DNA from: Mycobacterium lentiflavum
GTDB lineage: Bacteria; Actinomycetota; Actinomycetes; Mycobacteriales; Mycobacteriaceae
Reading direction: 5' to 3'
Assembly (NCBI RefSeq): GCF_022374895.2
Contig: NZ_CP092423.2
Span: 1 to 64,000, forward strand
DNA: 64,000 nucleotides
Positions within the stretch are counted from its first letter, which is position 1, and each line of letters begins with the position of its first letter. The notes under the pieces were generated by a model. It had not been told where the DNA came from and did not search any database. It was given only the letters and a program-made list of their open reading frames with translations. Made by a program: the position numbers and the translations under genes. Below, one piece after another: positions 32,714-40,504 of this stretch.

Positions 32714-34161
32714 GACAGTGTGAGCCGCACCGGATTAAGGGATGGTTCCACCTACCGGAGGATCCAGAACACCGTGTGCCCGGCATCTTGACGTGGGAGC
32801 CGTCTGACGGCGCAACGTTGGAACTGATTGGCGGCTTCTCGCCCGAACCGACGTACACCGAAACCGACGGTGGCGGATGGCGGACTGCAGAGATCGTCGG
32901 GGACGTACGAACTGGAACAATTTTCGGTGAGACTGATTCCGGTAAGCCTTTGAGCCTGTGGGAGGCGCAGCGGGGCACATACACGGCCGGTTTCACCGGT
33001 ACCGTCCAAACCGAATATTGGCATTCGTCACTGGTGTGCGTTGGCGCTCACATCGCGAGTCCCCAGGAGCCGTTGATTACCCGGCTCTCGATCACCCTAG
33101 ATGATCTCTACTACCTGACCGACGACGGTCGTCTATGCGCTCCGCGGTGGGCGCGCATCGAAGGAGTGGAACACCCAGGGGAGATGCAACGCGACGGTAC
33201 GCGGTTGATTCCCTACATCTTTCCCGTCATCGGCGGCTACCGCGCCAACTATGCGCAAGGGGCGACACCCCAGGCTCACTACTCGGTTGGGACCTTCGCC
33301 ACGCGGCCCTGGCTGAGCGACGCCACAGAAGCAATGCCCGACCTCAAACTCGATTTCATGACCAGCAAGAAGCGTCGTGGTCCGGTTGTCGCGTTACGCG
33401 TCGACGCCCACGTCTCCATCCGGCAGCCCGACCATGCTCCAGGGCCGGCGGCGACCTTCATCGACAACCTCGCCCCCATCACCGATCTGATGCGCTTGGC
33501 GACGTTCGGCCCCAGCGGCGTCGAGGAGATCAAGGTCCACGCAGGCGAAAGCGACCATAGTGCATACCTTCTCACCCGGATCGGCGACGTCGCCCGGCCT
33601 GACGACATTCATGATCAATCCTCGGTGGTCTTCACGCTGGCCGACGTTACCCTAGACGCCTTCTTGGAGAAATGGGGGCAGCTGACAGCCGGAAACCAGG
33701 CAAGTTACGCCTGGAACGTCGTCGTGGGATTGTGCGGTTATTCACCGCGTTACGTCGAGGAGTACACCAGTCAAGCCCTCGCAGCGGCAGAGGGCTTCCA
33801 CACCTGGTGTTTGGCCGGCGGAGACGTGTCGCTGAAGGAAAGGTTGCGAAACCTCTATGAGCGTCTCTCACCAGCAGTCCATGCCAAACTGAACATCGAT
33901 GTGGAGAAGTGGCTGAGCTGGGCCGTCTGGGCGCGAAATCACGTCGCGCACGGAGGAGTCCGACGCTGGCGGGCACTGGAAAACGGTTTCCAGCTCCACG
34001 TCATCGCACAGTCCGTCAACTTGGTCACTTATCTGGTTGTCCTACAACAATTTTCGGTGCCCGAAGACAAGGTGCTGGATTCGCTCCTGAACCATCCTCG
34101 ATTGCAGGTCATGGCCCAGCACTGTCACGAACTCGATCGACTCCCTGCCCATCAGGGCTAG
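32710..34161 (+). CDS. apeA: ApeA-like HEPN RNase (anti-phage type)
   Basis: A 483-residue protein. The N-terminal part (IKGWFHLPEDPEHRVPGILT) fits the ApeA N-terminal domain; the C-terminal helical part ends with the HEPN RNase motif RNHVAH (R409 and H414, Rx4H). ApeA proteins are single-gene abortive-infection RNases. The GTG start overlaps the recombinase stop; the frame continues upstream inside the recombinase gene and is ignored there. Domain assignment rests on pattern recognition, so the exact family should be confirmed by profile search. Confidence 0.75.
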   Translation: MRQCEPHRIKGWFHLPEDPEHRVPGILTWEPSDGATLELIGGFSPEPTYTETDGGGWRTAEIVGDVRTGTIFGETDSGKPLSLWEAQRGTYTAGFTGTVQTEYWHSSLVCVGAHIASPQEPLITRLSITLDDLYYLTDDGRLCAPRWARIEGVEHPGEMQRDGTRLIPYIFPVIGGYRANYAQGATPQAHYSVGTFATRPWLSDATEAMPDLKLDFMTSKKRRGPVVALRVDAHVSIRQPDHAPGPAATFIDNLAPITDLMRLATFGPSGVEEIKVHAGESDHSAYLLTRIGDVARPDDIHDQSSVVFTLADVTLDAFLEKWGQLTAGNQASYAWNVVVGLCGYSPRYVEEYTSQALAAAEGFHTWCLAGGDVSLKERLRNLYERLSPAVHAKLNIDVEKWLSWAVWARNHVAHGGVRRWRALENGFQLHVIAQSVNLVTYLVVLQQFSVPEDKVLDSLLNHPRLQVMAQHCHELDRLPAHQG

Positions 34162-34480
34162 TTCGAGCTCGACGCTGCACAACGTGGGCCGAACGTTCGA
34201 CCTGGCGTCGGGCGACTCGTACCCGGAGCTACCCGGGACCGTCGCCTGTCGAAGACAGCGCTGCCTTGACCCGCGCGTCGAGCGACCGCCGCGACTTCAA
34301 AGGATCCGCTGTCGGCCCCGCCGTTGCTGCCTCGAGAGTCACTTGCGGGCCTGTGTATCTCGCGCTGCCATCACAACCTTCGAGTGAATCGGACTGGAAA
34401 AGCCGGAGAGCCTCCGGTAGAACTAGGGCGATTCATTCAGCTTCACCCGCCGGGCTGCGCCGAGCAGAGAACACCCCGGA
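34162..34480. other. Non-coding gap between convergent apeA-like and AlbA_2 genes
   Basis: About 320 bp between two convergent genes; no convincing gene, RNA or repeat seen. Confidence 0.5.
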
Positions 34481-35044
34481 TCAGGACGACGGGTTGATAG
34501 GGACACGGTAGTGCTGTGCCCACTCGGCGATGGCCTGTCGGTGCTCGTTGGGCATGTAGAGCGTGCGCAGGCTGCCGTCTTCGTCGAGCCAGTCCAAACG
34601 GGGAGCCCCGAACGCCTGCACCAGAGGCGTGGCCAAACGGAAGGCCAACCTCAAGCGCTGCTGCATCGTGACCGTGTCCGCGAGATCCACCACGGTGACG
34701 GTGCGCGGCCACCGGCCTTCCAGGCGACGGTAGATCTTGCGCGTGAAATCGTGGCTGCCGAAGTTAGAGGCTTCCAGCGCCGCGGGTTCGGGTCCGTTGA
34801 CAACGATTCCAGCGGTGACGGTGGTCGCGCCCCACATACCAGTGCGCGTGCTAGTCCAGGCCATCACGTTCGCCGCAACCGTTGCCACGCTATCCACCAA
34901 CGCATCAACCGATAAGCTGAACGGAGACAGCGCATCCGGTGCAGTGAGAGGGAGCGCGGCGAACGCCGACCCATCGGCGTGGATCTCCCGGTAGAAGTTG
35001 CGCACCTCGGATACGAAAGCGCGCTCGCCAGCATCGCCTTGCAT
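34481..35044 (-). pseudogene. C-terminal part of a frameshifted AlbA_2 protein
   Basis: Reads as the continuation of the AlbA_2 gene at 35053-35880 in a shifted frame: after GYPVQRPA, the other frame continues GRVCLTEIMQGDAGERAFVSEVRNFYREI without a break in sense. It would encode about 187 residues from ATG 35044 if translated alone (FTRKIYRRLEGRWPRTVTVVDLADTV ... ending at 34481). A single-base change near 35065-35080 explains the break. It could also be a genuine second gene overlapping the first. Confidence 0.55.
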
Positions 35045-35052
35045 GATCTCGG

Positions 35053-35880
35053 TCAGGCACACGCGGCCGGGCGCTGCACAGGGTATCCGCCGACGCCGAC
35101 AAATCTCTTCTGGATAAGCCACGGGAATGGTTCTCGATCGTCCCATTCGTCGATTGCTCGCCGCACCTCTTCGGTGAGCACGTCGTCCTGTGGCAGATCG
35201 GGCGTCGAAGCGACAGCCAACCAGACCCGTGGCGCTCGTGGAACATCAAGTGCCGCAACCCCTTCACCCCACACTGTTTCGGCGCGGCGGCGGCGATCGT
35301 CACCAACACGCGCGCGGCGCTCGTAGAGCTCAGCAACTTGGTACTCGCGCATGCAGACCACCTGACTCTCTCCCGCTGCACGCTTGGGGTACACCAACCC
35401 TTCACGACCGTCACCTGGCATGGTGGCGGCGTGCGGCGCCAAGACACTTGGCGGAATGACGCACACCATGTAGAACGAGTCGCCGTCGTAAACCGGCAAC
35501 ATTTCGAACCCCGGGACCGGCGCGGTGACTTCCCGCACTGCCCTGCGGAAGACCTCCTCCAGCTCATCCGGATCAGCTTCCCCGGCGGCAAACGGGGCCG
35601 GTCGCTCGCTCCCTGCCGCGACAGCCTTCGCGTCGCGCACCCCGTAGATCAACAGACCGCCGCGGCCATTCGCGAACGCCGACACATCCTTGCCGCACTC
35701 GAAACGCCACTCCTTGCGGACAGCTCTTTCGGGCATCAGCGCACCCTTGGCCTTGAAGTCGATGAACTCGTGTTCGGAACTGAATTCGTCGACAAGCCGC
35801 TGCAGCTGGTCAACAGTCATCGAACTGTCGATCACCCCGCCAAGCGCATTTTCCATCTCCCGATGCCGCCAGACAGCCAT
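35053..35880 (-). CDS. AlbA_2 / Schlafen-like domain protein (probably truncated)
   Basis: A 275-residue product with an N-terminal AlbA_2 domain: EHEFIDFKAKG followed by KDVSAFANGRGGLLIYGVRD, and FYMVCVIPPS. AlbA_2 domains occur in nucleic-acid-binding and Schlafen-type defence or regulatory proteins. ATG 35880 has GGAGGG ten bases upstream. The chain ends abruptly in RPAACA where a one-base shift would join it to the next frame; the intact ancestor would be about 465 residues. Diverges from an antitoxin-like gene. Confidence 0.65.
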   Translation of the reverse strand: MAVWRHREMENALGGVIDSSMTVDQLQRLVDEFSSEHEFIDFKAKGALMPERAVRKEWRFECGKDVSAFANGRGGLLIYGVRDAKAVAAGSERPAPFAAGEADPDELEEVFRRAVREVTAPVPGFEMLPVYDGDSFYMVCVIPPSVLAPHAATMPGDGREGLVYPKRAAGESQVVCMREYQVAELYERRARVGDDRRRRAETVWGEGVAALDVPRAPRVWLAVASTPDLPQDDVLTEEVRRAIDEWDDREPFPWLIQKRFVGVGGYPVQRPAACA

Positions 35881-36127
35881 GCCTCAACCCTCCGTTGTCA
35901 CCCAGCCCGAGGCTCGCCACCTGCCGCACGTTACCGACCGCGGGTGCAACACCGCTGCAGGTCGGCTGCGGTCCTGAACCGGCTGGATGAAACAGCGGCT
36001 GGTAGGATTGTGGCCCTTCCGGATGGTCAAACCGGTCCGGCCGAGCGGCGCCGGCAGGTAGCCCAACAAAGGTGGTACGAGTCGAGTGATCGACGCGCTC
36101 GTGTCGAAGCGGTCTATCGTAAAGGCT

Positions 36128-36397
36128 ATGGCGACAATGCCTCCCCAACAGCCGCGACGGGCGGCGTCGCAACACGAGGTGCGCGACGAGGATGTGCTCG
36201 ACACTGGGTATACACAGCTGGCCCCCGAGTTCAACAGCAAAGAGGCCAACGTCGAAAGGCGGAGCTCACGGGTCGTGCGGGACACCTGGCTGAGCGAGAG
36301 CGCTCTGCGGGATGAGCTCGCCATCGCGGAGGCAGACTACGCTGCCGGAAACACAGTTAGCGGCGAGGAGTTACGTCGCCGTTACGGACTGACCTAG
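36128..36397 (+). CDS. Antitoxin-like protein
   Basis: 89 residues from ATG 36128 (AAAGG just upstream). The C-terminus ELAIAEADYAAGNTVSGEELRRRYGL resembles the tail of actinobacterial type II antitoxins (YefM/RelB style). The N-terminal two-thirds is charged and not recognisable. No toxin gene sits next to it: the divergent neighbour is the AlbA_2 gene and nothing convincing follows. It could be an orphan antitoxin. The terminator at 36422-36450 closes it. Confidence 0.6.
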   Translation: MATMPPQQPRRAASQHEVRDEDVLDTGYTQLAPEFNSKEANVERRSSRVVRDTWLSESALRDELAIAEADYAAGNTVSGEELRRRYGLT

Positions 36398-36421
36398 TTC
36401 TAGCGCAAGGAATTCGGGACT

Positions 36422-36450
36422 ACGCCGACATTCGAGGGAAAGGTCGGCGT
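36422..36450 (+). terminator. Terminator of the antitoxin-like gene
   Basis: Arms ACGCCGAC (36422-36429) and GTCGGCGT (36443-36450), 13-nt loop, followed by TTTCC. Confidence 0.7.
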
Positions 36451-36901
36451 TTCCGACAACAATGGCGCCAATCCTGAATGCCTAACGTGACTACTAGCCA
36501 CTCGCAAAAGGATCCCCCTCTCTTCGTAAAGCTATGCTAGGGAGTATATTTCGTCCGCCAGTGGGACCCGGTCCGTGTCGGGACGATGTCGTGCACGGTT
36601 GTCCGGATGACATCGCCCAAGATCCAATGACTGAACACTCGCCGCGATCAATGCGCCGCCGGCAGCTGCGGCCAGGTTGTGGCATCGTTGTTCGCGTCCG
36701 CGACTACCGCACAGATCAGCCAGCTCCTGGTGGGTGATGGACCCATGGAACTTTAAATTTGGATGTCCGGAGAATCGTGCTCTGAATCGGCCACGTCGGT
36801 GCTGTCGAATCGATCGAAATCGAACCGCCAGCCCCGACACGCTCGCCGGAGCAGTGACGAGGCCTGCCGGCATCCAATAGGTGAAGGTGCCAGGCCCTGG
36901 T

Positions 36902-36928
36902 GGGGGGCGACAATGTTCGCCGCCCCCC
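36902..36928 (-). terminator. Terminator of the DUF3892 gene
   Basis: Arms GGGGGGCG (36902-36909) and CGCCCCCC (36921-36928) with an 11-nt loop, 18 bp past the DUF3892 stop on the minus strand. Confidence 0.7.
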
Positions 36929-36945
36929 GCCGGGGGTCCGGTTGG

Positions 36946-37224
36946 CTAGCGGCGCGGTAACGCCAGCAGGTTGTCGGTCCAGACGCCGTCTGAGCGGGTC
37001 CGCAGGTACTTCGGACCTGAGGCAGGCGTCACCACGAGCACATCGGCTCGATGACCGCCCTGATCGACGTAGGCCTTGCCGTTCTCGTTCTCGATCCAGG
37101 AGACGATTTCGGCGCGGGTGTTCTCGCCCGTTGTGCCGTTGGCGGGGTTGGTCCACCACAACTTGGTGATGTGTTGGTGGGTGTTGCCGCCGGTCAGCCG
37201 GATCGCGGTAATGCGGATGGACAT
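36946..37224 (-). CDS. DUF3892 domain protein
   Basis: A 92-residue protein that is essentially one DUF3892 domain: ITAIRLTGGNTHQHITKLWW, then VSWIENENGKAYVDQ, VLVVTP, and the terminal signature YLRTRSDGVWTDNLLALPR. Such proteins are common, uncharacterised cargo on actinobacterial accessory elements. Single gene with its own terminator; the promoter must lie in the 37225-37673 gap. Confidence 0.88.
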   Translation of the reverse strand: MSIRITAIRLTGGNTHQHITKLWWTNPANGTTGENTRAEIVSWIENENGKAYVDQGGHRADVLVVTPASGPKYLRTRSDGVWTDNLLALPRR

Positions 37225-37673
37225 GAAAGCTCCTCGCTTGTTGATTGCCGTAGAGATACGGATCGGTTCTGCGGGGGCCTACACTCATGTCTGCAGGACG
37301 GGTCGCATAGGCCCTCGCGGGTTGGGCGGGCATTCCAGTGCTCGCCCAACTCACTGTTTACGGCTGCTAGCAGCCAGTGATCTGTGGTTCTGCCCTCCTT
37401 AACGGTTCTCCCGGCGATCAAAACCATGTCGCGCTTTGAAGCCTTACGGTGCGCCGCCACCTTGTTGTGCTCCGCGCCGAAGCGGGCGCTCCGGGCCTCC
37501 TCATCATCTCCCCCGCACAAATCGCGCGAATTAACTACTGCTTAGACGGCGAGTCATCCTCGTTGTCGACCTACCCCAGGGCGCGTGTCTACCACCGTTC
37601 ATCTGCGGAGATAGCTAGACTTCGAAGATCGAGATAACGCGCAAATAAACTCGCCCACTCGAGGAGACACTGG
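37225..37673. other. Intergenic stretch with two inverted repeats
   Basis: About 450 bp between divergent genes. Visible structure: arms GTTGGGCG (37321-37328) and CGCCCAAC (37343-37350), and the 14-bp perfect palindrome GGCTGCTAGCAGCC (37362-37375). These could be operators for the flanking genes. No gene supported. Confidence 0.5.
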
Positions 37674-38117
37674 ATGTCCGGCGATATCGTTGGTCTCGCC
37701 CAACGCCGAGGGGACGCGGACAACCTCGTTCTGCAAGGAACCTGCGCCAACCCGCGCTGCGACCAAGAATTCGACAGAGAGCTCGGGCCGGGTCGGCCGA
37801 GAGACTTTCACAGCGAAGAATGCCGACGCCGTGCCGAGGCCGACCGCCGGAAACTGACCAGCCGCTTAGAGCACTACGAGCGACAAGCCGAAACGATGCG
37901 GTCACGCCTGAATGGCTACCTCCGCACCAGCGGAGACGGCGACTCGCGATCTGACCGCTCGGGGCCCTCACCGGAACAGCTCCAACAGGCTCGCGACGCG
38001 ATTATGAAAGTCAAGGGAATGACCCGCTTTCTGCGCGGCCATCAAGACGAGTTCGCGCAGGACTTGCTCGAACTGTTCGATGCGGTCGAGCCTCTCATCG
38101 ATACAACCGCCCGCTAG
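37674..38117 (+). CDS. Cys-rich, coiled-coil hypothetical protein
   Basis: 147 residues from ATG 37674 with GAGGAGA upstream. The N-terminal CANPRCDQEF ... FHSEECRRRAEADRR gives a three-Cys/His cluster like the zinc-ribbon at the start of small phage or plasmid DNA-binding proteins. Residues about 45-75 are a charged coiled coil, and a second helical region follows (PEQLQQARDAIMKVKGMTRFLRGHQDEFAQDLLELF). No known family. Confidence 0.6.
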   Translation: MSGDIVGLAQRRGDADNLVLQGTCANPRCDQEFDRELGPGRPRDFHSEECRRRAEADRRKLTSRLEHYERQAETMRSRLNGYLRTSGDGDSRSDRSGPSPEQLQQARDAIMKVKGMTRFLRGHQDEFAQDLLELFDAVEPLIDTTAR

Positions 38118-38813
38118 TCCCGCGTCCCGCTGGGAGTCGCCGCAAGCCTGTCGCGCCCCAATGAATCGATTGAAATCGAAGGGCATAGGCGCACTGTTGT
38201 GTTCGCACTCAACACGCGCTGCGTTTGACGCCTGCACTTACGTTCTGCGGGCGCCGCCCCTGTCATCCGTCGGCCCCTTTGTATCAGGGAGGACAGACTT
38301 AAAAGTTGCGAATGGTCAAGCACTACCGGATTTCCTGACTCCGGACGGTAAGGCGGGAAAACCCGGTTGGACCGTGAAGATTCCCGGTCTGAACCAGGAA
38401 AATCCTGGTTCGAACCGGGAAAAGCACGCAGCAACAACGTTGTTGACAACGGAGCCGTCGCGACACGCCGATAAATGGCTGTCGCTGTGCGTATTTCAGA
38501 AATACGCGAGGGCGGCTGCGAAGCGGCACATATACGGAGGAGTCGAAAGTCACCGCCTCGTAAGGTCGCACCCTTTGTGGTAATAGCTTTGTCTCACAAC
38601 GTATTAGAGGTCGGCAGCTAGATCCGTCCATCGCATGAGCTCTGCGGGCCGGGTGTGGTCCCAGGGGACGGTCGCAAGAGCAAGCGGGTTGTTTTGGGAG
38701 ACGTTCTCCCGAGTTTCGAGTTAACGAGGCTAATGAAAGCGATTCGTTGACGCTGGTGCGTTATGTTACCGGGACATGCCGGGTAGTGCTGAGACAACGG
38801 TGGGCGGTGCAGT
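38118..38813. other. Non-coding stretch with iteron-like array and palindromes
   Basis: About 700 bp without a supported gene, but unusually rich in symmetry: a 21-bp-period repeat array (38341-38424), the 14-bp palindrome CAACAACGTTGTTG (38433-38446) and arms CGTATTT/AAATACG with loop CAG (38488-38504). This looks like a control or replication-origin region, not a gene. Confidence 0.55.
38341..38424 (+). repeat. 21-bp iteron-like repeats
   Basis: Three clear units start at 38362, 38383 and 38404, each 21 bp, sharing a CCCGGTT-like head, a GAACC-like middle and a G-A-rich tail (GGAAAA in two). A weaker unit (38341-38361) precedes them. Internal dyads GGGAAAACCC and CCAGGAAAATCCTGG overlap the units. 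Confidence 0.6.
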
Positions 38814-39002
38814 GTGGCGAGACCAGTCCTAGGACGTCGCAACAAGGTTCGGGTCGAATTAAGCCTTCCCACTGAACTCGCCGAGACTTTCTACGAACTC
38901 GCCCGGGATCGGAAACTAACGCTGTCCCAGACCGGGGAACTACTCCTAGCCGACGCGCTTGCACGAAGTGCTGCTCGCGGCGACCTCGGGCAGCAGCCGT
39001 AG
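38814..39002 (+). CDS. Small RHH-like protein
   Basis: 62 residues from GTG 38814. KVRVELSLPTELAETFYELARDRKLTLSQTGELLLADAL has the strand-helix-helix rhythm of ribbon-helix-helix DNA-binding proteins. It lies just after the iteron-like array, so it might bind there as an autorepressor or plasmid-type control protein; this is inference. No ribosome site stands out. Confidence 0.55.
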   Translation: MARPVLGRRNKVRVELSLPTELAETFYELARDRKLTLSQTGELLLADALARSAARGDLGQQP

Positions 39003-39090
39003 AAAGTCCTATCACTTACCAAAACACAGCACAGGAGGCTCTATACGGGGGCATTGAAAACACCAGCGCACACCCCCTCAAACCCGATCG

Positions 39091-39516
39091 ATGGACACTG
39101 ATGTCGTCGGCCTGCCCGTCGCCGAGCCAACCTGGCCGGCTGAGACCAAGAGCTGCTGCAGTCAATCCAGTGTGACCGTCTACCTCACGCCGCAGCAGCT
39201 CAAAATGGCCCAGTGGGGGCTCATCCCCGGGTTCTGGGAACACACCCTGTACTACGAAGCAGCCCGCGCCTTGACGGAGCAACGCTTCAGCCAGCTGAAA
39301 AGTCCTCACGTAGCCAGGCTGGACTCGCTGACGTCCGGACCGCGCCGAACACCGATGATCAAGATCGGCGTCGCACTTGCCGCTGCAGCTGTCAACATAC
39401 GGGCTCAGCAGAACCACGACCTAAACAAGAAACGCAAAGAAGCCATCGACATCCGGCTACGCCAAGTGGCGATTGAGCTGGGGCACCCACCGACGCAAAT
39501 GCCGCCGCGCACCTGA
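39091..39516 (+). CDS. Possible transposase C-terminal remnant
   Basis: 141 residues. The central part (ARALTEQRFSQLKSP ... RTPMIKIGVALAAAAVNIRAQQ) resembles the C-terminal end of DDE transposases, where a conserved Glu-Arg and LKS precede a hydrophobic helix and NIR. No catalytic N-terminal part is present upstream. The start at ATG 39091 lacks a clear ribosome site. It may be a fossil fragment rather than a working gene. Confidence 0.4.
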   Translation: MDTDVVGLPVAEPTWPAETKSCCSQSSVTVYLTPQQLKMAQWGLIPGFWEHTLYYEAARALTEQRFSQLKSPHVARLDSLTSGPRRTPMIKIGVALAAAAVNIRAQQNHDLNKKRKEAIDIRLRQVAIELGHPPTQMPPRT

Positions 39517-39532
39517 GCTAGGCACACCCAAC

Positions 39533-39566
39533 AGAGCGGGCTGAACTGATTGGTTCAGCCCGCTCT
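39533..39566. terminator. Strong hairpin terminator
   Basis: Perfect 14-bp arms AGAGCGGGCTGAAC and GTTCAGCCCGCTCT with a 6-nt loop, 17 bp after the 39091-39516 frame. Confidence 0.8.
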
Positions 39567-39828
39567 TCGCTGCCGGCAGGACAATAAAGTGCGTGGAAAC
39601 TGGCGGCTGCGCCATCGGGCGACCGCCGGGCGCAGGCTGGATGTCCGTCAGATCAAATGTCAACACCTCGGCGCATCCACGTCAATTAGAGACACCACGC
39701 AGCCGTCAGACGCCCGGAATCCGGGGACGGAACCGCTTAAAGACGGTGGCATAAGGCTGTGGAGAAAGGCCGAAATGTCGGTGGAACGCGTCTCAGAAAC
39801 CACCGATGACTAGCCAGGATGAACCGCT

Positions 39829-39880
39829 CACCACAGCGGTTGGTTGAAACCGCAGGCGCAAAGGCCACGAACTCTGCGAG
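39829..39880. repeat. 52-bp direct repeat, left copy
   Basis: Identical to 40363-40414; after one extra base in the right copy the match continues for about 10 more bases (GGTCGTGGCC). Each copy carries the first arm of a hairpin (GGCCACGA/TCGTGGCC). Confidence 0.9.
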
Positions 39881-39942
39881 GGTCGTGGCCCTCGTGTTTG
39901 GTGCCGAGAAGAACACCTACGGGTCAAACCTAGTCGGAATGT

Positions 39943-40443
39943 TTACGCGAACCGCTCCTCGACCTGGGGGTCATAGAGCCGTAGCCCGAGGCGATTCATG
40001 GCGTCGATGATCATGTTCGCGTGTTCGGGTTCCCACCCGTAGCCGACAAACTCGACCAACTGCTTACCGATGGATACATCGAACGCGGGCGCTCCGTCAG
40101 GGTCTGCTCCCGGCGGCTGCAAAATCTGCCCGTCCCAGCGCCATTCGGCCAAATACTCCCCGATCGCCGCCAAGACGAGTTTCGTGTCCACCAGATCGAT
40201 TCCGGCAATATTTTGGCCGTCGTTCAGCTGCCGGTATACCTGTCCGGGATCGAGATCGTTCGCTCCAGACCAAAACGCAAAGTTGTAGCTCACGCCGAAC
40301 AGTTTGCCCGGTTTTGCCGGCCATCCAACAGCGCCGCCGCGGTCGTGGGCAGGGATGATCACCACCACAGCGGTTGGTTGAAACCGCAGGCGCAAAGGCC
40401 ACGAACTCTGCGAGTGGTCGTGGCCTTTCCCATTGCCACCCAT
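39943..40443 (-). CDS. Hypothetical protein in a direct-repeat cassette
   Basis: 166 residues from ATG 40443, or about 139 from GTG 40362. The convincing part begins at IIPAHDRGGAVGWPAKPGKLFGVSYNFAFW and runs to LRLYDPQVEERFA, rich in acidic and aromatic residues and without Cys or membrane segments; this composition recalls small immunity or antitoxin-like proteins, but no family is recognised. The gene lies between two 52-bp direct repeats, one overlapping its 5' end. Confidence 0.6.
   Translation of the reverse strand: MGGNGKGHDHSQSSWPLRLRFQPTAVVVIIPAHDRGGAVGWPAKPGKLFGVSYNFAFWSGANDLDPGQVYRQLNDGQNIAGIDLVDTKLVLAAIGEYLAEWRWDGQILQPPGADPDGAPAFDVSIGKQLVEFVGYGWEPEHANMIIDAMNRLGLRLYDPQVEERFA
40363..40414. 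repeat. 52-bp direct repeat, right copy
   Basis: Identical to 39829-39880. With the bases that follow it forms a terminator-like hairpin AAAGGCCACGA (40394-40404) / TCGTGGCCTTT (40418-40428). Confidence 0.9.
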
Positions 40444-40504
40444 CGACCCCGATCAGCCGTCGGGTGACTACCCCGTTGGCGCCGCGATCGGTAGAACTTG
40501 AGCC

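Larger units (their letters stand above)
36398..36945. other. Gene-poor stretch with two terminators
   Basis: About 550 bp with no supported gene. It holds the antitoxin-like gene's terminator at its left end and the DUF3892 gene's terminator at its right end. Short frames in between lack coding signs. Confidence 0.55.
39517..39942. other. Intergenic stretch with terminator and first 52-bp repeat
   Basis: About 425 bp. It contains a strong hairpin (39533-39566) and the left copy of a 52-bp direct repeat (39829-39880). No gene supported. Confidence 0.55.

Noticed and set aside
38341..38424. CRISPR-like array
   Set aside because: Units are contiguous, degenerate and 21 bp with no unique spacers and no cas genes.
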